From: Bolinopsis microptera | Lineage: Eukaryota; Ctenophora; Tentaculata; Lobata; Bolinopsidae | Length of the DNA: 64,000 bases | Assembly: GCF_026151205.1 (NCBI RefSeq) | Contig: NC_087073.1 | Location: forward strand, 17,565,837 to 17,629,836 | Direction of reading: 5' to 3' | Shown here: positions 12,401 to 23,535 of the stretch, piece after piece | How positions within the stretch are numbered: the stretch's first letter is position 1 | How the letters are laid out: every line of letters starts with the position of its first letter | Notes under the pieces: generated by a model | Database searches by the model: none | Seen by the model: the letters and a program-made list of their open reading frames with translations, nothing else | Told to the model about the DNA's origin: nothing | Program-made: the position numbers and the translations under genes

Positions 12401-15400
12401 ATAACCCAGCAAAAAGTGGGGTTCAAAGATTTCACTCAAGCAATTCAATTTCCTAACTACTTTTTTGGTGAAACCTCGCTCCTTTCAGACGTCAATCAAG
12501 TGAGGTAAATCTGTAGATCAGAAGACAAAAGAACAGTTTTAAGACTTTAATTTCATATGGTTAAAATTCTATATTGACTGCTATTATGAAAGATTATCTT
12601 TTGGAATCTGGAGGGGTTCTGTAAAAATATTGTTTATATTACGGCAGATTTTCATCTTAGAAACTTCCAAACAACACATGCTAATCATTCTCAGGTACTT
12701 CGCATTCATAGTGGTAAACGCCCTGAGTTTAGCGACAGTGTTTGTGGGGGTATTTGCCTGGTGTGTGGGGTGCTGTAACTTCAAGGCAGACCAGAGACCA
12801 ACCTCCAGAGGAGCCAAGTCACATTATCCGGGTTAGTGAGGGGTTGGTGAGGGGTTGGTGAGGGTTTGGTGAGGGTTGGTGAGGGCTGGTGAGGGTTGGT
12901 GAAAGTTGGTGAGGAGTTGGTGAGGGGTTGGTGAGGGTTGGTGAGGGTTGGTGAGGGTTGGTGAGGGTTGGTGAGGGTTGGTGAGGGTTGGTGAGGGTTA
13001 GTGAGGGTTGGTGAGGGGTTGGTGAGGGTTGGTGAGGATTGGTGAAAGTTGGTGATGGGTTGGTGAGGGGTTAGTGAGGGGTTGGTGAGGGTTGGTGATG
13101 GGTTGGTGAGGGGTTGGTGAGGGTTGTTGAGGGTTAGTGAGGGTTGGTGAGGGTTGGTGAGGGTTGGTGAGGGTTAGTGAGGGGTTGGTGAGGGATTGGT
13201 GAGGAGTTGGTGAGGGGTTGGTGAGGGTTGGTGAGGGTTGGTGAGGATTGGTGAGGGTTAGTGAGGGTTGGTGAGGGTTTGGTGAGGCATTCTACTTCTA
13301 GCTGGTACCCGCACATAATGTCAAAGTTTATAAATAGCTAACAAATATAAGGAGACAAAGCTGTTTTACGTTAAACTGAATTCTGAGTTTACTTTCGAGA
13401 AGGAACCCCGGATTTAACCATTACCCAATGTTGTGAATCCTGCATGTTTGATAAATCTACAATTTAAGCAATTTCAAATTTATTTGCACTAAAAACTAAT
13501 GATTGATATGACCCAGGTATGATAATCTACTTCTCGTCGTATGCCGCGCTGTTTCTGTCATTATTCTGTATCATGACCGGTGTCATCTACTTTATTCCCA
13601 CCTCACTCTTCGCTTTCTCTTGTGACGTCTACAAGAAGGCTGATGAAGCGATGCACAGAACGGTATTTTTGATTTTACATTATGGTTCAATTGAACAATA
13701 GCAAATTTAGAGTAGCATCCTAAAATAAAGCGTTCATAAATTAATTCTCTTAAATTTCAATTTTTTTTACCCCTCCCCCAGAATGAGGTCTCACTCACTG
13801 CGCTGGTATTAAATTCACCTCGTTTTGGATATTGAGGTCATCCAGTACATTTGTAGCGTATTCTCCTTCGCCGCTGCTTGATGGTCAGTCAAATAGCGGA
13901 TTGATCAAAGGCCTCATTTTAGACAAACTCTCCTCGCCAATTCTGCGGAGCTCATAAGACGATTTCGCGCGTTCGTATTTCGCAACCTTGACATGAACTT
14001 GAAGTAGAAGTTATGACAGATCTCAGTCTCCTTTATCTTCCTTCAATCTCTCATGAATTTATTGATCAAAATTTAATTATATGCCGACTCACGAACACAA
14101 CTGGAAACAAATTAGGAGTTATGACAGATTTCATTTCCTTGCCTTTCCACTTCAATCTCTGAAAATTAGTGTGTCTGCACCGAATCAACAAACTCGATCG
14201 TAAAATAAATTTAGAATTAAATGGCTGTAACATAAGGTGGAGGTTTCTGAAGCACAAAACTGAAAAATCGTAAGTGTAGTTAAAGAAAATGCGAGATGGT
14301 ATGAACTTAAAGAAAAAGGCGATCTTCAGTAAGAAGCATTCGGGATTTCGGGAGTGTCTTCTGTTAATCTGTCATGAACATTGAAGGGTGTCATGTGTGA
14401 ATTTTTATACATTTTCTACAACGTCATACAATACCTGACCTACTTCAACCCACTTGCAGCACCTTTCGTACAACTGTTCGGCACATTTATCGATAATCAA
14501 AAATTAAGCTTAAATCTATTAAGATATTACCAATACTACTTGTATAATTATACATGTTTTACAATAGGTTACTTTTTCAGGTTGTCCAAGAAGATGATCA
14601 AAACTTCTTTGTGGTTAGTTTATCTTGGAATTTTCAAACTAGCGTCAAAGAACCTGCAATATTATGCAGAATATGCAGAATATGCAGAATATTCAGAATA
14701 TGCAGAATATGTAGACCATGCAGAACATGCAGAATATGCAGAATATGCAGAACATTAAGAATATGCCGAATATGTAGAATATGCAGAATATGCCGAATCT
14801 GCCGAATATGCAGAATATGCCGAATATGCCGAATATGCAGAATATGCAGAATATGCAGAATATGCAGAATATGCAGAATATGCAGAATATGCAGAATATG
14901 CAGAATATGCAGTATGCACATACTATGGCATTAATAACTTTTTGTCGAGATTGAAAATGATATGAAGCGTTTAGAATCGATTTTAAGTTGCTCTGAACCT
15001 ATTTAAATAGATTAATAAAATTTTCAGTTCTGGGACAAACATCTGGTAGTTGACTACAACATCCTGGCACTTTACACCCACGGACAGAAGAATTTCAACC
15101 TGACTTTCAACCAGTTCTTCAGAGCTTGCCTGAGAGACGACGCTCTGTTTGATGCATTAAAACTGGCAGAAATTTGGCCGACAATACCGGACATTTTAGC
15201 GGTGAACGAGGTATGACCAGGACAATTAGCCTTCGGTGAATAATTTCAGTTATAAACTACTAAAATAACAAAATTAATTTTATAGAATTTACTTGGTTTA
15301 ACTGAACTATTTCAGACATTGGATACGGTGTTTCACGTCAACCAGCTCAAATTGGCAAAATTCGACGATCAAATTCTGATGGAGAAAGAGAAAGCAACAC

Positions 15401-17835
15401 TCTGCCAAACACTGCACCAGACTCTAGAGGTACTGCAGTTCACTAACCTGGAAGCGACCTTCAAGAAGGGTAAGACGACCCTGTTTAATGACACACAGGC
15501 CAATGTTGAAGCGTGGCAGGCGAATATTGAGAATTGGAACAAGAAAATGAAGAAGAAACTGAAAAAGGAGGATGATTACGTGAGTTACATTTGTCTCCAA
15601 AAAGTAAATACATTTTGTGATTAACTATAATAATACTAAGCCGTTCACTTATGTCCATACTAAATATTTGTCCATCATGTATGTTCATGTAGACATGTAC
15701 GTCCATATTTGTCCAACCTGTTTTGTGTTATCTTAATAGAATTGAATCTCTCATCGGCTTCCAACAACACAATCTGTTGGAATTGCACGATCAGACACAT
15801 CTAAATTGTTCCAAATACCATTTTACTCTCAGAAAGCATTCAAGGAGCACTGCCTTGAGAAATGGGTGACCAATGAAGATATAATAAAAGACATGGGAGA
15901 ATGGCAAGAGGAACAGGAAGAAGCAGCTAAGAAGGCGACTTCAAAGAGGAGACGCAAACGGTTCAACTGGGACGATTTCGACTCAGGGGGTGGTGATGAT
16001 GATGATGGAGGCGGCAGTAATACTGACTATTCTAAACTTGGGATTGGTGCTTTGAGCAAGAAATTCAACACACTTATGGTAAGATTCCATTAATATGTTA
16101 TGACTGGTAATTGTTTTCTGACATACAGGATGGTCCGGCAATGTTGACCCATTCCCTCATGCTAATAAGCTAATGCATACTAAAGGTATTGGCTATTTAC
16201 TAACATTTGTTTATTTCAGGCATCATATGACGCCCTATACACGCAACTTAATATCGACATATTAACAGTAAGAGGATAACAAGTTTAATGTTAGGATCTC
16301 GGGAGGTGTAATAAAATTATCACGGCAGATATTAGAGCCACTGCAGCTTATGTCAAGATGGAACTAAATAAAGATTGCTGATTGATATTATAGATGTAAA
16401 ATTTCAACTGATATCAAATTTTATGTTATTTCAATCATGAAGAAGCATAAGAGTATGGCTTATGATTTTTTTCTTTGAGTGCTCATTCTCAAGATTAAGC
16501 ATGTCAGTTTTTAGCTCCAACATGGAACAGACCACAGACTTATAACATTGAATTTTAATTGATAACAACATGGAATTTCAGTCAAAGATACATTCTCTAA
16601 ATGCATACAGTAAATGGAGTGTCCTTCAACCATTCTATCTCGAGACCCGGGGTCCTACAATTCTATTGTCGGTAAGTATCATTTATTTTGTTCAATGGAT
16701 AAACATGATGATAATACTGAATGGAGTTGGGCTAAAAACATAAAAGTGATATGATAGTTTAACTTGTAGAAGCTTTCAATAAACATGTGTTAATCGTCGT
16801 CAGCTGAAGGTGATTTGGTGGACAATGCTTATATGTGATGGAGTGGTGTCATGATGATTATATATAAAGGAATTATTTGTAAACCCCTCAGAATATAATG
16901 TAATATGAAACCATGAAATAATGTGATTGGTATTTAATATCAAATAAGCATTGCCACCGAAATGATATGGTTGGTATTTAAAGTAAGATTTGAATATTAA
17001 GTGGGGGATTGTTTTGTAGTCGCATTGACAATTGAATATGCTTCATGTTTAGTAATGATTGCCTTCTATCAGCGTGACTATTGAACAAATAATGCAACGC
17101 CTTAGTTGGAAGGAATGATTTACAAAATGGATTTCTCAGTGTCAAAATATTTGTCACAAAGCTTACTATTTTTAAAAGAAATCGTAAGCATAAAACATAT
17201 TTAAAATAGAAATACATACTTCAGACGATAATAGAATACGGAAATATAATCCTGACAGAGATAGACTGCTTTGTGATAACAGCTTCAAAGCAGATTGAGC
17301 ACCAAATGGGACAGTGCCGCACTATCTATGATGTGTTGGACGGAACTATGACATACTTCTGTAACTTCTTGGTCGGCCCAATGGTGAGAACTGGAGTTAT
17401 TGTTGTGCCGTATGCACGTAGTTTATGTCCGGTACAAGTTGGTTTTACACATGACAGCGATCCGTGGTTTTGATAGATCGATTATTTGGCCGATCGAATG
17501 TGAAAAATTAAAAACCAATTGTAGTTCAAGCAGTGCAGGGTAAACTTTGCAATTCTTAAACAAACTTTACTTAAAATCACGAGTTTTATCACTGTAATCG
17601 AGGTAAGTGACCTGGCAACCACACTAAGTGACCACTGACCTAGCAACCACACTGATCTAACACCCCCTCTTTACAGACCATCACCTGGATCTCCTTCCTA
17701 CTAGGTGGAATAGCTCTCAGTCTCTATATCCAGGCTGCTCGGGCTGTCTCCATGTACTTCCTGAGGATGGACGCTGTACATCCGGGGGACATCTCACAAG
17801 AGGAGAAAGTTGCCGCTATGAAGGGGGACGGATAG
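6479..17835 (+). CDS. Prominin (CD133 family), complete, 25 exons
   Basis: Prominins are cholesterol-binding five-pass proteins of membrane protrusions, cilia and photoreceptor discs. Exons: 6479-6566, 6767-6928, 7100-7203, 7437-7533, 7708-7775, 7955-8053, 8183-8289, 8916-9036, 9915-9981, 10106-10195, 10400-10546, 10797-10903, 11459-11551, 12133-12196, 12342-12504, 12695-12831, 13517-13662, 14581-14613, 15028-15210, 15316-15579, 15833-16078, 16220-16267, 16582-16671, 17225-17383, 17677-17835. All phases agree and the sum is 3042 bases (1013 residues). Signal peptide (SLSLFLLVLAF), helices near 181-202, 228-251, 527-551, 574-600 and 962-984, with two large extracellular loops between 2-3 and 4-5. 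NLTFNQFF, CNFLVGPMTITW and the final YFLRMD tail match family landmarks. It is longer than vertebrate members (about 860 residues). Loop 2 has a polybasic SKRRRKRF site near residue 820 followed by an acidic Asp/Gly run. Exon 18 is a 33-base microexon and the least certain. Confidence 0.92.
8537..8571. repeat. Perfect 14-base-pair hairpin in prominin intron 7
   Basis: ATAACTTTGCGGAG pairs with CTCCGCAAAGTTAT across a 7-base loop. It sits in a GC-richer island (8410-8580) unlike the rest of the intron, perhaps an old MITE. Confidence 0.6.
9037..9830 (+). repeat. GTATGGAGG minisatellite starting at the donor of prominin intron 8
   Basis: About 85-88 copies of a 9-base unit (GTATGGAGG) begin exactly at the first intron base after exon 8 (…GCTCAG, then gtatgg) and fill most of the intron. 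Variant units cluster at both ends while the middle is nearly uniform. The unit length is a multiple of three, so all plus frames stay open for long stretches (Tyr-Gly-Gly, Met-Glu-Gly, Val-Trp-Arg). These ORFs are by-products. In the true reading frame, retained intron meets TGA at 9067. Confidence 0.95.
10995..11250 (+). repeat. tRNA-derived SINE candidate in prominin intron 12
   Basis: A box A match (TGGCTCAATGGC, 11006-11017) and a box B match (GTTTCGATTCC, 11048-11058) lie 30 bases apart, as in a tRNA promoter. The cloverleaf arms are degraded, and an unrelated body follows with an A-rich end near 11240. This is a SINE head rather than a working tRNA. No second copy was found in the window. 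Confidence 0.5.
12832..13287 (+). repeat. GGTTGGTGAGG minisatellite starting at the donor of prominin intron 16
   Basis: About 40 units of 10-12 bases (core GGTTGGTGAG) begin at the donor itself: exon 16 ends CCGG and the intron starts gttagtgagg, which is the first, variant unit. Each later unit contains GGTGAG, a close match to a donor consensus. Unit length wobbles with the number of Gs, unlike the rigid 9-mer of intron 8. Confidence 0.95.
14662..14912 (+). repeat. TATGCAGAA minisatellite in prominin intron 18
   Basis: About 28 copies of a 9-base unit, with single-base variants (TATGCCGAA, TATGTAGAA) in the first half and perfect units in the second. It starts about 50 bases after the donor. 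Both strands stay open in all frames because the unit is a multiple of three. Confidence 0.95.
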
Positions 17836-19406
17836 ACTCTCTGAAAGAGTACATCCAAATATTTCTGGTATGTTATAGGTAATAGGTTAGATAATACTTT
17901 TTACAAAACGCGAAAATATACTGGCCAAAAGTATATCAGGTTTCCAATACATTGGAATAATTTACAAGTTGGAATATGATGCCGTATACTACTAGTAGGT
18001 ACTAAGGATAAGGTTTCAAGCTCCACAGTCCACAGTCAGGTATCAATTTTTACCGGGTAACAGTCCAGTGTTTCTCGTGGTATCGCTTGCTGTTTGCTTT
18101 ATTACTGTCATACATTTTTAAATGGTTGCAGAAAACAGCTGTTCGTTTGATGTCAATACCGTTTCTTCTGACTACGCTTTTAAGTGTCTGTCCACTCAGA
18201 AAATACGTAAGTTGACGTCGAGTGACGCATACTACAAAGAGGATTTGTTTACGGCTATTTATGGGCCTAAGACAGTTGACGTGTATTAAACTATAAAAAT
18301 TGAAGATACCCAAAATCTGCCTTACCCCTATAATAATTTACAGGGGTAGAGCAGATTGTAGGGATCTCCAATTTTTCATACAGGAAATATAGATATGATC
18401 AAGAATCAATAGTTCCCACAGTCAGACAACGAATGAGTTTAAAAATTCCAACAAAATCTTTATAACATCATTGGTAAAACATTTTCGGACATCTTCAGTA
18501 CCTAATAAAGATAAGGGTTAATACTCCAATTATATCAGAAAATTATAATTTGAACTAAAGGATGTTAGCTGTAAAAAGAAGCCAAACTCTCAAAAATGGA
18601 ATGGGAAGCACTCGGGTATGGGGGGTTGTGAGGCCCCAACTAGTCGGAAAAATATACTAGTCCCTGCATTAAGGGTGAAATAATTTAAGGACCATTATTA
18701 AAAGTTTTATTTTCAAATAAAAGTGGCTTACCAAAAGGATCACATGAATTAATACCATGTGGTTTCAAAGTTCTGAGTTTTTGTATAAGTAGATGTTCGT
18801 TAACTTCTAAATTACTAGGACTAGAATTCTTTAGGATAAAAACATTATAAGAAGCATCAAAATCAGAGAAAATATAGATATGTAATGGTCATAATTAGCT
18901 GCACAGGTAGAAGAACCTATGAAACATTAACGATATGTAACTGGCAAGTCATATCACACAGTCGGCTTTATAATGTTTTTCATTTGTAATGTTCTTGAGA
19001 ACCGCTTAAGACACTTCTTTTTTATTAAATACTTTTCAAATCTTGAACAACTTAAAGGCGTTTGGTCACAGTACGGACCTTCACCTATAGTACGCCGGTA
19101 AAACTGTTACTTGAGGTAATCTGAACTGCTCTATTTCAATTGTTATTTCCCTATCCACTGATGCATAAGAGTATGTGAAGGGCCACAAACGTAAATCAGT
19201 GCTCCACGCTATAATATAGAACCTGGTCGTTATCCGTTGGAATCCGATGAAATTGGAAATGTTGATTTTATAGTAAGCTGATACAGTCCCAATATAAATG
19301 AAATGAATCTAGTGCGTGGTCACACAGCTTGAATCTGGATGTCCTATTAAAATGGTAACTTAACGAAGTTACTATCTAACATGATCTCTTGACTGTACCA
19401 GAAAAC
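17836..19406. other. Prominin 3' flank, no gene seen
   Basis: This covers the prominin 3' UTR and intergenic sequence. A donor-like gtatgt follows at 17871, so the UTR might be spliced. I see no AATAAA close to the stop. ORFs here are short and featureless. Confidence 0.4.
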
Positions 19407-21784
19407 ATGGCATTTGCAAACATCCCATCAGTTCTATCTTGGAGTCTTGATCGGTCCACGACGATTCTAACAGGGTTAACATACTTTACAGCTTTGTATG
19501 AAGACGTGGGTGGTAGGTTTGAATGGCAGGACCAGGTCCAGGGATAATGTGATTATCTCATTGAAGCATGTCATGACAAGCTCCTACGAGACAGTGGATC
19601 AGCTCGTGTGAGATCCTGTGACATTTTACTGACACAACATCTTATTTCTTTAATTAAGACACCAAATCCTACTTGTTATCAAACTAATTGTTTTGTAGAT
19701 CAATATTTTGTAGATCAATATTAGGTGGCTGTAGAAAGTTTCATTTTCCAGATGAAAAAGATGTATTATGCTTACATAAGTACAGCCTTCAAGCTGATGT
19801 GTCGCATTGTGATAAACTAAAATAGTACCGTCTAGTTGCTGTTAAAGTGTTAAGACAGAGAATAGCACTCCGATACTTAGAAAGTACCTAAAAAATAAAA
19901 ACTAAATATTATCTTTATAGGGTATAGGTATTTGGCCCTGAAGTGGGTTGGATGATCTGTGTAGTAGCAAGATATGGGGTTGTTTTGTAGTATGTAACAC
20001 TAACTCTAGGGATATGTTAGCTTCTCTGCGAATTCCATTTTCATATGGACGTAAAGAGCTTGTCTGTCAAATCATTTAGTCAGAATCCTGACATTATGAA
20101 ATTGCAAGCTAAGTAGTTAAGTTATCATAACAAAAGCTTTTAGTGGATTTTCAAGAGAGAGAACTATTATGTTTCAAACGTCACTCGAACAGTCGAACCA
20201 ATTCTTTACGCAGACTATATAACTAATCCCCACTTCAACAGTGCCTTTACGCAGACTATATAACTAATCCCCACTTCAACAGTGCCTTTACGCAGACTAT
20301 ATATAGTCTATATAACTAATCCCCACTTCAACAGTGCCTTTACGCAGACTATATATAGTCTATATAACTAATCCCCACTTCAACAGTGCCTTTACGCAGA
20401 CTATATATAGTCTATATAACTAATCCCCACTTCAACAGTGCCTTTACGCAGACTATATAACTAATCCCCACTTCAACAGTGCCTTTACGCAGACTATATA
20501 TAGTCTATATAACTAATCCCCACTTCAACAGTGCCTTTACGCAGACTATATATAGTCTATATAACTAATCCCCACTTCAACAGTGCCTTTACGCAGACTA
20601 TATAACTAATCCCCACTTCAACAGTGCCTTTACGCAGACTATATAACTAATCCCCACTTCAACAGTGCCTTTACGCAGACTATATAACTAATCCCCACTT
20701 CAACAGTTACGCAGACTATATAACTAATCCCCACTTCAACAGTGCCTTTACGCAGACTATATAACTAATCCCCACTTCAACAGTGCCTTTACGCAGACTA
20801 TATATAGTCTATATAACTAATCCCCACTTCAACAGTGCCTTTACGCAGACTATATAACTAATCCCCACTTCAACAGTGCCTTTACGCAGACTATATAACT
20901 AATCCCCACTTCAACAGTGCCTTTACGCAGACTATATAACTAATCCCCACTTCAACAGTTACGCAGACTATATAACTAATCCCCACTTCAACAGTGCCTT
21001 TACGCAGACTATATAACTAATCCCCACTTCAACAGTTACGCAGACTATATAACTAATCCCCACTTCAACAGTTACGCAGACTATATAACTAATCCCCACT
21101 TCAACAGTGCCTTTACGCAGACTATATAACTAATCCCCACTTCAACAGTGCCTTTACGCAGACTATATAACTAATCCCCACTTCAACAGTTACGCAGACT
21201 ATATAACTAATCCCCACTTCAACAGTGCCTTTACGCAGACTATATAACTAATCCCCACTTCAACAGTGCCTTTACGCAGACTATATAACTAATCCCCACT
21301 TCAACAGTTACGCAGACTATATAACTAATCCCCACTTCAACAGTGCCTTTACGCAGACTATATAACTAATCCCCACTTCAACAGTGCCTTTACGCAGACT
21401 ATATAACTAATCCCCACTTCAACAGTTACGCAGACTATATAACTAATCCCCACTTCAACAGTGCCTTTACGCAGACTATATAACTAATCCCCACTTCAAC
21501 AGTGCCTTTACGCAGACTATATAACTAATCCCCACTTCAACAGTTACGCAGACTATATAACTAATCCCCACTTCAACAGTGCCTTTACGCAGACTATATA
21601 ACTAATCCCCACTTCAACAGTGCCGAACATTCTCCTTGGACTAATTATCCTGGTGACAGTAGTACTGCTGGCTGCTATAGTTTACGCTAAGAAACCAGCA
21701 GAAACACCCTCTGAGGAAACGGAAAACGCTGACCGCTCCCACTTTTCTAAAATCAGGACTACCGTCTCCATGTGGAGGGACTGA
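19407..21784 (+). CDS. Tentative two-exon small single-pass membrane protein
   Basis: I infer exon 1 at 19407-19512 (good start context, aaaacATGG; donor gtaggt, phase 1) and exon 2 at 21621-21784 (acceptor cttcaacag). Joined in phase they encode 89 residues. The second exon carries an unmistakable helix (ILLGLIILVTVVLLAAIVYA) followed by basic KK and a polar, acidic tail ending TTVSMWRD. I do not recognise a family. The terminal exon is more secure than exon 1: it might instead belong to another upstream exon or to an alternative prominin transcript, although the phase does not match prominin exon 24. Its acceptor is the last of about 34 copies in the satellite next to it. Confidence 0.35.
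20206..21624 (+). repeat. Satellite built from a 3' splice region (36/41/52-base units)
   Basis: I count about 34 copies of CCCCACTTCAACAG. The main unit is 41 bases and runs TTACGCAGACTATATAACTA, ATCCCCACTTCAACAG, TGCCT. Eight units lack the TGCCT region (36 bases), and six carry an 11-base insertion that creates the palindrome AGACTATATATAGTCT (52 bases). The last copy runs straight into an exon whose first bases are TGCC, so each unit contains a branch-point-like CTAAT, an acceptor and the exon's first four bases. From about 21060 on, units repeat in a 36+41+41 pattern (118 bases). Confidence 0.95.
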
Positions 21785-23535
21785 AAAAACAAGGAACTGA
21801 TTTGTTGAGTGTGTATCTCTGAATTATTATTCTGATTATTGTTTTAATGGACATGTATGTTCCTCACGGATTGGTTATGTTATATATTGTTTTTCAGTAT
21901 TTGGGCGAGAAACGAGACAATAGACATCGTGTGATTTTAAACTTTCTGTTTCATTGATTTTAAACTTTCAGTTAGCTACTAGATTGTTGATTAATGTTGA
22001 TCATGGCAACACTCAGGAGATAGGATTTGAGAGCTTTGCGTTTGAGGAAAGAATTAATTGGATATAACAGAATATTCGAATCGTCAGTATAGTTGGCGAG
22101 AAACGGAGGTCGTGTTCATTAAATCACAAAAAACTGTCAAAATAATGTTGAAGAACTTCAGTTATTGCTTAACGATCCTTTTAAAAGTGTCTAGATATGC
22201 CCTGATCACACAAGGAAGGAGACATCTAGCAACAGGATCAGTATTCATAGAGGGAGTTAATTTATATTCTGAAATCTGAACAATGCATTAAACATGGGAG
22301 TTGTTATTGAGTCTCACATTCAACAGAAAAGATAGTTGTGATTTTGAGAAAGTTGTTTATTTCCCATTACTGTATTGTTCCAAATATAAATTAACTTTTC
22401 CAATAAAAACTTCCTGTTGCTAGATGCGCGGCCTTCCTTCTTTCTTTGTAGGATCAGGGCATATGTAGACAGTTTTAAAAGGATCGTTAAGCAATAAATT
22501 TCTGGGAAAGTTGACAACGGAAGTTGGCAGGAGAATACCATTAATGTTCAATCCAACGTTGCCACCCATAAAGGTTGATTAAATGTGTGGCTCGCATTTG
22601 AGTTTAATATTTTATGGTGAGTTAATTGCCATGTCTATAACTTGAATATATTGTTTGGATTTGAGGGAATAACGAAGCGCTTCGTGTGCAATCCAATATT
22701 TTAATCGATTGATTATAAGACCATTAAATTTGAACAATAAAGATATAACTGTCAATGAGGTGACGCCGATGAACTGAAATTGTCTGTCAGATAAGTTGGA
22801 TAATCTTCTTTTGATCATGATTTATTAAGTTTGACGACACAAAGTTTATTAAAACTTGATCGTGCACCAGCCGTAACCTACAGCTACGTAACCGTGACTT
22901 ATAAAAAAAACTGTGGATCAGAACATCGCATTTTGAATTCATCACTATTTAACAAAAGCAAATGATAATTTAAACTTCACGATAGGCATTGAATGAGGTA
23001 ATAACTGTCATATTCATAATTAGCGCAGTCAGGTAGAGTAACCAGAATCTTATAATCAAATAATCAAATAACCAGGTAACGCCCGGAGAATATGAAATTG
23101 CCTTGTCAAATTGAAATTTATATGGCCTCATGAATTCGAGGCACTATGACAGTTGATAGGGTAACTTTCATAGATATGGATGAACCGTAGCATATTTTGA
23201 AAATATAGCACCAGCTTGTAACAAAAGTTTGTGTTCATTTTCTTGTTCAAACAAAGCTGCATCTCTCACTGCTAACTAAAGTTATTATCTAACGTATCTA
23301 AGTTATGAAAAGTTTGAAACAATCAACAATTCCACCCTCGACTTATTCTCCAACAGAAGTCAAACCTGTGAGTTCTGAATGACATCATTATTTTTCTGTC
23401 AATTTCGGGCTCATAAACACTAATTTAACAGTAATGGCCAATGAAAAATGGTCCGGTAGGAACAATTTATAAAAAGAGATAACATAGGAATAACGTACGG
23501 ATGTTAAATTTTAAAATTATTCGCAGAAATAAAAA
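21785..23535. repeat. Imperfect inverted repeat (about 22140-22290 against 22365-22515)
   Basis: TTGCTTAACGATCCTTTTAA near 22165 reappears in reverse complement near 22480, with ATCTAGCAACAGGA and GTTAATTTATATT also shared, making a diverged foldback about 370 bases across. The rest of this interval (to 23535) shows only short ORFs. A 68-codon minus ORF at 22612-22818 has one hydrophobic stretch but no support. Confidence 0.55.

Noticed and set aside
14381-14934. ORFs with repeated AEYAEY, CRICRI and HILHIL
   Set aside because: Frames of the TATGCAGAA intronic array.
20206-21624. Resemblance to a CRISPR array (regular repeats of 36-41 bases)
   Set aside because: There are no unique spacers, the repeats are head-to-tail, and the host DNA is clearly animal.
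19407-21784. The terminal exon at 21621 as an alternative last exon of prominin
   Set aside because: Prominin exon 24 ends in phase 0, but this exon needs phase 1, and exon 25 already supplies helix 5 and the family's YFLRMD tail.
22612-22818. 68-codon minus ORF with one hydrophobic stretch
   Set aside because: No splice, promoter or family evidence; it lies beside a degenerate inverted repeat.
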